In this document: positions 11,701 through 23,046 of the stretch, one piece after another | How positions within the stretch are numbered: the stretch's first letter is position 1 | How the letters are laid out: each line of letters opens with the position of its first letter | DNA from: Owenia fusiformis | Taxonomy: Eukaryota > Annelida > Polychaeta > Sabellida > Oweniidae | Reading direction: 5' to 3' | NCBI GenBank assembly: GCA_903813345.2 | Contig: CAIIXF020000322.1 | Location: forward strand, 1-23,075 | DNA: 23,075 nucleotides | Notes under the pieces: generated by a model | Told to the model about the DNA's origin: nothing | Seen by the model: only the letters and a program-made list of their open reading frames with translations | The model's database searches: none | Made by a program: the position numbers and the translations under genes

Positions 11701-14700
11701 GATGAGTGTTACGAAATAAATTTTTCTTCCGAAAATTGAAATTAATGGTATAAAATGATGTTATAGTTCAAGTTGAACAGAGTCGTGATGTCTGGTGTCA
11801 TCTCGGGATGACACGTCTCCGGACGAGACACATTTAGGATGACACCCTCCTCGGATGAGTGTTACGAAATAAATTTTTCTTCCGAAAATTGAAATTAATG
11901 GTATAAAATGATGTTATAGTTCAAGTTGAACAGAGTCGTGATGTCTGGTGTCATCTCGGGATGACACGTCTCCGGACGAGACACATTTAGGATGACACCC
12001 TCCTCGGATGAGTGTTACGAAATAAATTTTTCTTCCGAAAATTGAAATTAATGGTATAAAATGATGTTATAGTTCAAGTTGAACAGAGTCGTGATGTCTG
12101 GTGTCATCTCGGGATGACACGTCTCCGGACGAGACACATTTAGGATGACACCCTCCTCGGATGAGTGTTACGAAATAAATTTTTCTTCCGAAAATTGAAA
12201 TTAATGGTATAAAATGATGTTATAGTTCAAGTTGAACAGAGTCGTGATGTCTGGTGTCATCTCGGGATGACACGTCTCCGGACGAGACACATTTAGGATG
12301 ACACCCTCCTCGGATGAGTGTTACGAAATAAATTTTTCTTCCGAAAATTGAAATTAATGGTATAAAATGATGTTATAGTTCAAGTTGAACAGAGTCGTGA
12401 TGTCTGGTGTCATCTCGGGATGACACGTCTCCGGACGAGACACATTTAGGATGACACCCTCCTCGGATGAGTGTTACGAAATAAATTTTTCTTCCGAAAA
12501 TTGAAATTAATGGTATAAAATGATGTTATAGTTCAAGTTGAACAGAGTCGTGATGTCTGGTGTCATCTCGGGATGACACGTCTCCGGACGAGACACATTT
12601 AGGATGACACCCTCCTCGGATGAGTGTTACGAAATAAATTTTTCTTCCGAAAATTGAAATTAATGGTATAAAATGATGTTATAGTTCAAGTTGAACAGAG
12701 TCGTGATGTCTGGTGTCATCTCGGGATGACACGTCTCCGGACGAGACACATTTAGGATGACACCCTCCTCGGATGAGTGTTACGAAATAAATTTTTCTTC
12801 CGAAAATTGAAATTAATGGTATAAAATGATGTTATAGTTCAAGTTGAACAGAGTCGTGATGTCTGGTGTCATCTCGGGATGACACGTCTCCGGACGAGAC
12901 ACATTTAGGATGACACCCTCCTCGGATGAGTGTTACGAAATAAATTTTTCTTCCGAAAATTGAAATTAATGGTATAAAATGATGTTATAGTTCAAGTTGA
13001 ACAGAGTCGTGATGTCTGGTGTCATCTCGGGATGACACGTCTCCGGACGAGACACATTTAGGATGACACCCTCCTCGGATGAGTGTTACGAAATAAATTT
13101 TTCTTCCGAAAATTGAAATTAATGGTATAAAATGATGTTATAGTTCAAGTTGAACAGAGTCGTGATGTCTGGTGTCATCTCGGGATGACACGTCTCCGGA
13201 CGAGACACATTTAGGATGACACCCTCCTCGGATGAGTGTTACGAAATAAATTTTTCTTCCGAAAATTGAAATTAATGGTATAAAATGATGTTATAGTTCA
13301 AGTTGAACAGAGTCGTGATGTCTGGTGTCATCTCGGGATGACACGTCTCCGGACGAGACACATTTAGGATGACACCCTCCTCGGATGAGTGTTACGAAAT
13401 AAATTTTTCTTCCGAAAATTGAAATTAATGGTATAAAATGATGTTATAGTTCAAGTTGAACAGAGTCGTGATGTCTGGTGTCATCTCGGGATGACACGTC
13501 TCCGGACGAGACACATTTAGGATGACACCCTCCTCGGATGAGTGTTACGAAAGAAATTTTTCTTCCGAAAATTGAAATTAATGGTATAAAATGATGTTAT
13601 AGTTCAAGTTGAACAGAGTCGTGATGTCTGGTGTCATCTCGGGATGACACGTCTCCGGACGAGACACATTTAGGATGACACCCTCCTCGGATGAGTGTTA
13701 CGAAATAAATTTTTCTTCCGAAAATTGAAATTAATGGTATAAAATGATGTTATAGTTCAAGTTGAACAGAGTCGTGATGTCTGGTGTCATCTCGGGATGA
13801 CACGTCTCCGGACGAGACACATTTAGGATGACACCCTCCTCGGATGAGTGTTACGAAATAAATTTTTCTTCCGAAAATTGAAATTAATGGTATAAAATGA
13901 TGTTATAGTTCAAGTTGAACAGAGTCGTGATGTCTGGTGTCATCTCGGGATGACACGTCTCCGGACGAGACACATTTAGGATGACACCCTCCTCGGATGA
14001 GTGTTACGAAATAAATTTTTCTTCCGAAAATTGAAATTAATGGTATAAAATGATGTTATAGTTCAAGTTGAACAGAGTCGTGATGTCTGGTGTCATCTCG
14101 GGATGACACGTCTCCGGACGAGACACATTTAGGATGACACCCTCCTCGGATGAGTGTTACGAAATAAATTTTTCTTCCGAAAATTGAAATTAATGGTATA
14201 AAATGATGTTATAGTTCAAGTTGAACAGAGTCGTGATGTCTGGTGTCATCTCGGGATGACACGTCTCCGGACGAGACACATTTAGGATGACACCCTCCTC
14301 GGATGAGTGTTACGAAATAAATTTTTCTTCCGAAAATTGAAATTAATGGTATAAAATGATGTTATAGTTCAAGTTGAACAGAGTCGTGATGTCTGGTGTC
14401 ATCTCGGGATGACACGTCTCCGGACGAGACACATTTAGGATGACACCCTCCTCGGATGAGTGTTACGAAATAAATTTTTCTTCCGAAAATTGAAATTAAT
14501 GGTATAAAATGATGTTATAGTTCAAGTTGAACAGAGTCGTGATGTCTGGTGTCATCTCGGGATGACACGTCTCCGGACGAGACACATTTAGGATGACACC
14601 CTCCTCGGATGAGTGTTACGAAATAAATTTTTCTTCCGAAAATTGAAATTAATGGTATAAAATGATGTTATAGTTCAAGTTGAACAGAGTCGTGATGTCT

Positions 14701-17700
14701 GGTGTCATCTCGGGATGACACGTCTCCGGACGAGACACATTTAGGATGACACCCTCCTCGGATGAGTGTTACGAAATAAATTTTTCTTCCGAAAATTGAA
14801 ATTAATGGTATAAAATGATGTTATAGTTCAAGTTGAACAGAGTCGTGATGTCTGGTGTCATCTCGGGATGACACGTCTCCGGACGAGACACATTTAGGAT
14901 GACACCCTCCTCGGATGAGTGTTACGAAATAAATTTTTCTTCCGAAAATTGAAATTAATGGTATAAAATGATGTTATAGTTCAAGTTGAACAGAGTCGTG
15001 ATGTCTGGTGTCATCTCGGGATGACACGTCTCCGGACGAGACACATTTAGGATGACACCCTCCTCGGATGAGTGTTACGAAATAAATTTTTCTTCCGAAA
15101 ATTGAAATTAATGGTATAAAATGATGTTATAGTTCAAGTTGAACAGAGTCGTGATGTCTGGTGTCATCTCGGGATGACACGTCTCCGGACGAGACACATT
15201 TAGGATGACACCCTCCTCGGATGAGTGTTACGAAATAAATTTTTCTTCCGAAAATTGAAATTAATGGTATAAAATGATGTTATAGTTCAAGTTGAACAGA
15301 GTCGTGATGTCTGGTGTCATCTCGGGATGACACGTCTCCGGACGAGACACATTTAGGATGACACCCTCCTCGGATGAGTGTTACGAAATAAATTTTTCTT
15401 CCGAAAATTGAAATTAATGGTATAAAATGATGTTATAGTTCAAGTTGAACAGAGTCGTGATGTCTGGTGTCATCTCGGGATGACACGTCTCCGGACGAGA
15501 CACATTTAGGATGACACCCTCCTCGGATGAGTGTTACGAAATAAATTTTTCTTCCGAAAATTGAAATTAATGGTATAAAATGATGTTATAGTTCAAGTTG
15601 AACAGAGTCGTGATGTCTGGTGTCATCTCGGGATGACACGTCTCCGGACGAGACACATTTAGGATGACACCCTCCTCGGATGAGTGTTACGAAATAAATT
15701 TTTCTTCCGAAAATTGAAATTAATGGTATAAAATGATGTTATAGTTCAAGTTGAACAGAGTCGTGATGTCTGGTGTCATCTCGGGATGACACGTCTCCGG
15801 ACGAGACACATTTAGGATGACACCCTCCTCGGATGAGTGTTACGAAATAAATTTTTCTTCCGAAAATTGAAATTAATGGTATAAAATGATGTTATAGTTC
15901 AAGTTGAACAGAGTCGTGATGTCTGGTGTCATCTCGGGATGACACGTCTCCGGACGAGACACATTTAGGATGACACCCTCCTCGGATGAGTGTTACGAAA
16001 TAAATTTTTCTTCCGAAAATTGAAATTAATGGTATAAAATGATGTTATAGTTCAAGTTGAACAGAGTCGTGATGTCTGGTGTCATCTCGGGATGACACGT
16101 CTCCGGACGAGACACATTTAGGATGACACCCTCCTCGGATGAGTGTTACGAAATAAATTTTTCTTCCGAAAATTGAAATTAATGGTATAAAATGATGTTA
16201 TAGTTCAAGTTGAACAGAGTCGTGATGTCTGGTGTCATCTCGGGATGACACGTCTCCGGACGAGACACATTTAGGATGACACCCTCCTCGGATGAGTGTT
16301 ACGAAATAAATTTTTCTTCCGAAAATTGAAATTAATGGTATAAAATGATGTTATAGTTCAAGTTGAACAGAGTCGTGATGTCTGGTGTCATCTCGGGATG
16401 ACACGTCTCCGGACGAGACACATTTAGGATGACACCCTCCTCGGATGAGTGTTACGAAATAAATTTTCTTCCGAAAATTGAAATTAATGGTATAAAATGA
16501 TGTTATAGTTCAAGTTGAACAGAGTCGTGATGTCTGGTGTCATCTCGGGATGACACGTCTCCGGACGAGACACATTTAGGATGACACCCTCCTCGGATGA
16601 GTGTTACGAAATAAATTTTTCTTCCGAAAATTGAAATTAATGGTATAAAATGATGTTATAGTTCAAGTTGAACAGAGTCGTGATGTCTGGTGTCATCTCG
16701 GGATGACACGTCTCCGGACGAGACACATTTAGGATGACACCCTCCTCGGATGAGTGTTACGAAATAAATTTTTCTTCCGAAAATTGAAATTAATGGTATA
16801 AAATGATGTTATAGTTCAAGTTGAACAGAGTCGTGATGTCTGGTGTCATCTCGGGATGACACGTCTCCGGACGAGACACATTTAGGATGACACCCTCCTC
16901 GGATGAGTGTTACGAAATAAATTTTTCTTCCGAAAATTGAAATTAATGGTATAAAATGATGTTATAGTTCAAGTTGAACAGAGTCGTGATGTCTGGTGTC
17001 ATCTCGGGATGACACGTCTCCGGACGAGACACATTTAGGATGACACCCTCCTCGGATGAGTGTTACGAAATAAATTTTTCTTCCGAAAATTGAAATTAAT
17101 GGTATAAAATGATGTTATAGTTCAAGTTGAACAGAGTCGTGATGTCTGGTGTCATCTCGGGATGACACGTCTCCGGACGAGACACATTTAGGATGACACC
17201 CTCCTCGGATGAGTGTTACGAAATAAATTTTCTTCCGAAAATTGAAATTAATGGTATAAAATGATGTTATAGTTCAAGTTGAACAGAGTCGTGATGTCTG
17301 GTGTCATCTCGGGATGACACGTCTCCGGACGAGACACATTTAGGATGACACCCTCCTCGGATGAGTGTTACGAAATAAATTTTTCTTCCGAAAATTGAAA
17401 TTAATGGTATAAAATGATGTTATAGTTCAAGTTGAACAGAGTCGTGATGTCTGGTGTCATCTCGGGATGACACGTCTCCGGACGAGACACATTTAGGATG
17501 ACACCCTCCTCGGATGAGTGTTACGAAATAAATTTTTCTTCCGAAAATTGAAATTAATGGTATAAAATGATGTTATAGTTCAAGTTGAACAGAGTCGTGA
17601 TGTCTGGTGTCATCTCGGGATGACACGTCTCCGGACGAGACACATTTAGGATGACACCCTCCTCGGATGAGTGTTACGAAATAAATTTTCTTCCGAAAAT

Positions 17701-20700
17701 TGAAATTAATGGTATAAAATGATGTTATAGTTCAAGTTGAACAGAGTCGTGATGTCTGGTGTCATCTCGGGATGACACGTCTCCGGACGAGACACATTTA
17801 GGATGACACCCTCCTCGGATGAGTGTTACGAAATAAATTTTTCTTCCGAAAATTGAAATTAATGGTATAAAATGATGTTATAGTTCAAGTTGAACAGAGT
17901 CGTGATGTCTGGTGTCATCTCGGGATGACACGTCTCCGGACGAGACACATTTAGGATGACACCCTCCTCGGATGAGTGTTACGAAATAAATTTTCTTCCG
18001 AAAATTGAAATTAATGGTATAAAATGATGTTATAGTTCAAGTTGAACAGAGTCGTGATGTCTGGTGTCATCTCGGGATGACACGTCTCCGGACGAGACAC
18101 ATTTAGGATGACACCCTCCTCGGATGAGTGTTACGAAATAAATTTTTCTTCCGAAAATTGAAATTAATGGTATAAAATGATGTTATAGTTCAAGTTGAAC
18201 AGAGTCGTGATGTCTGGTGTCATCTCGGGATGACACGTCTCCGGACGAGACACATTTAGGATGACACCCTCCTCGGATGAGTGTTACGAAATAAATTTTC
18301 TTCCGAAAATTGAAATTAATGGTATAAAATGATGTTATAGTTCAAGTTGAACAGAGTCGTGATGTCTGGTGTCATCTCGGGATGACACGTCTCCGGACGA
18401 GACACATTTAGGATGACACCCTCCTCGGATGAGTGTTACGAAATAAATTTTTCTTCCGAAAATTGAAATTAATGGTATAAAATGATGTTATAGTTCAAGT
18501 TGAACAGAGTCGTGATGTCTGGTGTCATCTCGGGATGACACGTCTCCGGACGAGACACATTTAGGATGACACCCTCCTCGGATGAGTGTTACGAAATAAA
18601 TTTTTCTTCCGAAAATTGAAATTAATGGTATAAAATGATGTTATAGTTCAAGTTGAACAGAGTCGTGATGTCTGGTGTCATCTCGGGATGACACGTCTCC
18701 GGACGAGACACATTTAGGATGACACCCTCCTCGGATGAGTGTTACGAAATAAATTTTTCTTCCGAAAATTGAAATTAATGGTATAAAATGATGTTATAGT
18801 TCAAGTTGAACAGAGTCGTGATGTCTGGTGTCATCTCGGGATGACACGTCTCCGGACGAGACACATTTAGGATGACACCCTCCTCGGATGAGTGTTACGA
18901 AATAAATTTTTCTTCCGAAAATTGAAATTAATGGTATAAAATGATGTTATAGTTCAAGTTGAACAGAGTCGTGATGTCTGGTGTCATCTCGGGATGACAC
19001 GTCTCCGGACGAGACACATTTAGGATGACACCCTCCTCGGATGAGTGTTACGAAATAAATTTTTCTTCCGAAAATTGAAATTAATGGTATAAAATGATGT
19101 TATAGTTCAAGTTGAACAGAGTCGTGATGTCTGGTGTCATCTCGGGATGACACGTCTCCGGACGAGACACATTTAGGATGACACCCTCCTCGGATGAGTG
19201 TTACGAAATAAATTTTTCTTCCGAAAATTGAAATTAATGGTATAAAATGATGTTATAGTTCAAGTTGAACAGAGTCGTGATGTCTGGTGTCATCTCGGGA
19301 TGACACGTCTCCGGACGAGACACATTTAGGATGACACCCTCCTCGGATGAGTGTTACGAAATAAATTTTTCTTCCGAAAATTGAAATTAATGGTATAAAA
19401 TGATGTTATAGTTCAAGTTGAACAGAGTCGTGATGTCTGGTGTCATCTCGGGATGACACGTCTCCGGACGAGACACATTTAGGATGACACCCTCCTCGGA
19501 TGAGTGTTACGAAATAAATTTTTCTTCCGAAAATTGAAATTAATGGTATAAAATGATGTTATAGTTCAAGTTGAACAGAGTCGTGATGTCTGGTGTCATC
19601 TCGGGATGACACGTCTCCGGACGAGACACATTTAGGATGACACCCTCCTCGGATGAGTGTTACGAAATAAATTTTTCTTCCGAAAATTGAAATTAATGGT
19701 ATAAAATGATGTTATAGTTCAAGTTGAACAGAGTCGTGATGTCTGGTGTCATCTCGGGATGACACGTCTCCGGACGAGACACATTTAGGATGACACCCTC
19801 CTCGGATGAGTGTTACGAAATAAATTTTTCTTCCGAAAATTGAAATTAATGGTATAAAATGATGTTATAGTTCAAGTTGAACAGAGTCGTGATGTCTGGT
19901 GTCATCTCGGGATGACACGTCTCCGGACGAGACACATTTAGGATGACACCCTCCTCGGATGAGTGTTACGAAATAAATTTTTCTTCCGAAAATTGAAATT
20001 AATGGTATAAAATGATGTTATAGTTCAAGTTGAACAGAGTCGTGATGTCTGGTGTCATCTCGGGATGACACGTCTCCGGACGAGACACATTTAGGATGAC
20101 ACCCTCCTCGGATGAGTGTTACGAAATAAATTTTTCTTCCGAAAATTGAAATTAATGGTATAAAATGATGTTATAGTTCAAGTTGAACAGAGTCGTGATG
20201 TCTGGTGTCATCTCGGGATGACACGTCTCCGGACGAGACACATTTAGGATGACACCCTCCTCGGATGAGTGTTACGAAATAAATTTTTCTTCCGAAAATT
20301 GAAATTAATGGTATAAAATGATGTTATAGTTCAAGTTGAACAGAGTCGTGATGTCTGGTGTCATCTCGGGATGACACGTCTCCGGACGAGACACATTTAG
20401 GATGACACCCTCCTCGGATGAGTGTTACGAAATAAATTTTTCTTCCGAAAATTGAAATTAATGGTATAAAATGATGTTATAGTTCAAGTTGAACAGAGTC
20501 GTGATGTCTGGTGTCATCTCGGGATGACACGTCTCCGGACGAGACACATTTAGGATGACACCCTCCTCGGATGAGTGTTACGAAATAAATTTTTCTTCCG
20601 AAAATTGAAATTAATGGTATAAAATGATGTTATAGTTCAAGTTGAACAGAGTCGTGATGTCTGGTGTCATCTCGGGATGACACGTCTCCGGACGAGACAC

Positions 20701-22757
20701 ATTTAGGATGACACCCTCCTCGGATGAGTGTTACGAAATAAATTTTTCTTCCGAAAATTGAAATTAATGGTATAAAATGATGTTATAGTTCAAGTTGAAC
20801 AGAGTCGTGATGTCTGGTGTCATCTCGGGATGACACGTCTCCGGACGAGACACATTTAGGATGACACCCTCCTCGGATGAGTGTTACGAAATAAATTTTT
20901 CTTCCGAAAATTGAAATTAATGGTATAAAATGATGTTATAGTTCAAGTTGAACAGAGTCGTGATGTCTGGTGTCATCTCGGGATGACACGTCTCCGGACG
21001 AGACACATTTAGGATGACACCCTCCTCGGATGAGTGTTACGAAATAAATTTTTCTTCCGAAAATTGAAATTAATGGTATAAAATGATGTTATAGTTCAAG
21101 TTGAACAGAGTCGTGATGTCTGGTGTCATCTCGGGATGACACGTCTCCGGACGAGACACATTTAGGATGACACCCTCCTCGGATGAGTGTTACGAAATAA
21201 ATTTTTCTTCCGAAAATTGAAATTAATGGTATAAAATGATGTTATAGTTCAAGTTGAACAGAGTCGTGATGTCTGGTGTCATCTCGGGATGACACGTCTC
21301 CGGACGAGACACATTTAGGATGACACCCTCCTCGGATGAGTGTTACGAAATAAATTTTTCTTCCGAAAATTGAAATTAATGGTATAAAATGATGTTATAG
21401 TTCAAGTTGAACAGAGTCGTGATGTCTGGTGTCATCTCGGGATGACACGTCTCCGGACGAGACACATTTAGGATGACACCCTCCTCGGATGAGTGTTACG
21501 AAATAAATTTTCTTCCGAAAATTGAAATTAATGGTATAAAATGATGTTATAGTTCAAGTTGAACAGAGTCGTGATGTCTGGTGTCATCTCGGGATGACAC
21601 GTCTCCGGACGAGACACATTTAGGATGACACCCTCCTCGGATGAGTGTTACGAAATAAATTTTTCTTCCGAAAATTGAAATTAATGGTATAAAATGATGT
21701 TATAGTTCAAGTTGAACAGAGTCGTGATGTCTGGTGTCATCTCGGGATGACACGTCTCCGGACGAGACACATTTAGGATGACACCCTCCTCGGATGAGTG
21801 TTACGAAATAAATTTTTCTTCCGAAAATTGAAATTAATGGTATAAAATGATGTTATAGTTCAAGTTGAACAGAGTCGTGATGTCTGGTGTCATCTCGGGA
21901 TGACACGTCTCCGGACGAGACACATTTAGGATGACACCCTCCTCGGATGAGTGTTACGAAATAAATTTTTCTTCCGAAAATTGAAATTAATGGTATAAAA
22001 TGATGTTATAGTTCAAGTTGAACAGAGTCGTGATGTCTGGTGTCATCTCGGGATGACACGTCTCCGGACGAGACACATTTAGGATGACACCCTCCTCGGA
22101 TGAGTGTTACGAAATAAATTTTTCTTCCGAAAATTGAAATTAATGGTATAAAATGATGTTATAGTTCAAGTTGAACAGAGTCGTGATGTCTGGTGTCATC
22201 TCGGGATGACACGTCTCCGGACGAGACACATTTAGGATGACACCCTCCTCGGATGAGTGTTACGAAATAAATTTTCTTCCGAAAATTGAAATTAATGGTA
22301 TAAAATGATGTTATAGTTCAAGTTGAACAGAGTCGTGATGTCTGGTGTCATCTCGGGATGACACGTCTCCGGACGAGACACATTTAGGATGACACCCTCC
22401 TCGGATGAGTGTTACGAAATAAATTTTTCTTCCGAAAATTGAAATTAATGGTATAAAATGATGTTATAGTTCAAGTTGAACAGAGTCGTGATGTCTGGTG
22501 TCATCTCGGGATGACACGTCTCCGGACGAGACACATTTAGGATGACACCCTCCTCGGATGAGTGTTACGAAATAAATTTTTCTTCCGAAAATTGAAATTA
22601 ATGGTATAAAATGATGTTATAGTTCAAGTTGAACAGAGTCGTGATGTCTGGTGTCATCTCGGGATGACACGTCTCCGGACGAGACACATTTAGGATGACA
22701 CCCTCCTCGGATGAGTGTTACGAAATAAATTTTTCTTCCGAAAATTGAAATTAATGG

Positions 22758-22764
22758 TATAAAA
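22758..22764 (+). promoter_or_regulatory. TATAAAA string (possible TATA box), one per monomer
   Basis: Monomer 18-24 reads TATAAAA, a match to the eukaryotic TATA consensus. A start 25-30 bp downstream would fall near monomer 43-54, just before the hairpin-rich half. The surrounding DNA is 23% GC, so the string could easily arise by chance, and no other promoter element is convincing. I record the motif and do not claim activity. Confidence 0.2.
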
Positions 22765-22774
22765 TGATGTTATA

Positions 22775-22787
22775 GTTCAAGTTGAAC
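22775..22787 (+). other. Short inverted repeat GTTCA-AGT-TGAAC
   Basis: Monomer 35-39 GTTCA pairs with 43-47 TGAAC across a three-base loop, at the border between the AT-rich and GC-rich halves. It is intact in nearly all copies; copy 5 has TTGAATAG. It could be a small hairpin or a dyad binding site for a protein, and nothing in the sequence chooses between these. Confidence 0.6.
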
Positions 22788-22803
22788 AGAGTCGTGATGT
22801 CTG

Positions 22804-22823
22804 GTGTCATCTCGGGATGACAC
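22804..22823 (+). other. Perfect 8 bp hairpin, TCGG loop (one per monomer)
   Basis: Monomer 64-71 GTGTCATC is the exact reverse complement of 76-83 GATGACAC, closed by TCGG. It is preserved in almost every copy. Exceptions are copy 3 (stem base lost), copy 6 (loop base lost) and the copy at 5303-5460 (loop enlarged). In RNA this would be a stable local stem, and in DNA a possible cruciform. Function is unknown. Confidence 0.8.
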
Positions 22824-22838
22824 GTCTCCGGACGAGAC
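22824..22838 (+). other. 5 bp hairpin GTCTC/GAGAC abutting the preceding hairpin
   Basis: Monomer 84-88 GTCTC pairs with 94-98 GAGAC across the loop CGGAC. The stem begins on the base after the previous hairpin ends, so the two helices could stack end to end. A shifted alternative is CGTC (83-86) with GACG (91-94) and loop TCCG. The loop region contains the 6 bp palindrome TCCGGA (87-92). Confidence 0.65.
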
Positions 22839-23046
22839 ACATTTAGGATGACACCCTCCTCGGATGAGTGTTACGAAATAAATTTTTCTTCCGAAAATTG
22901 AAATTAATGGTATAAAATGATGTTATAGTTCAAGTTGAACAGAGTCGTGATGTCTGGTGTCATCTCGGGATGACACGTCTCCGGACGAGACACATTTAGG
23001 ATGACACCCTCCTCGGATGAGTGTTACGAAATAAATTTTTCTTCCG

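Larger units (their letters stand above)
22803..22855 (+). other. Long-range 9 bp inverted repeat competing with the local hairpin
   Basis: Monomer 63-71 GGTGTCATC is also exactly complementary to 107-115 GATGACACC, because GATGACAC occurs twice (76-83 and 107-114). Pairing with the distal copy would enclose the GTCTC/GAGAC hairpin and free the proximal GATGACAC. The two pairings are mutually exclusive. The sequence shows the complementarity; whether either forms is not known. Confidence 0.7.
22741..22893 (+). repeat. Reference monomer (153 bp) of the satellite
   Basis: This copy represents the majority variant and defines monomer positions 1-153. Positions 1-50 are AT-rich and hold TATAAAA (18-24) and the inverted repeat GTTCA-AGT-TGAAC (35-47). 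Positions 51-130 are GC-rich (44 of 80 bases) and hold two adjacent perfect hairpins at 64-83 and 84-98. A second copy of GATGACAC lies at 107-114, and the string GGATGAG..CGAAA at 122-138. Positions 131-153 are AT-rich, with a 5-T tract at 143-147 and the closing TTCCG. The length is close to one nucleosome's worth of DNA and is a multiple of three, but stops in each frame rule out a long repetitive protein. The unit boundary is arbitrary, since no edge marks a natural start. Confidence 0.95.
8062..23046 (+). repeat. Highly homogeneous sub-block, copies 54-151
   Basis: Roughly 98 successive copies read as the majority type. The only differences I can find are 4-T tracts in copies ending at 8978, 11272, 16473, 17237, 17695, 18000, 18305, 21517 and 22281, and G139 in the copies ending at 9743 and 13567. 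I saw no substitution elsewhere in the monomer. Such uniformity means very recent amplification or strong homogenisation, or an assembler replaying a consensus unit. Confidence 0.88.

Noticed and set aside
22758-22764. Bacterial -10 promoter element (TATAAA)
   Set aside because: No suitable -35 box lies at the right distance. No gene follows, and the array architecture points to a eukaryotic satellite.
22755-22783. Internal RNA polymerase III A box and B box
   Set aside because: TGGTATAAAAT (monomer 15-25) and GTTCAAGTT (35-43) each come within one fixed base of the loose consensus, but both miss it. The 20 bp spacing is also too short for a tRNA- or SINE-type promoter. No tRNA-like fold is present.
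22862-22878. CENP-B box on the minus strand
   Set aside because: The minus strand of monomer 122-138 has TTCG, then A and C at the expected spacing. The final CGGG is CATC, so only six of nine essential bases match. That is not enough to propose CENP-B binding.
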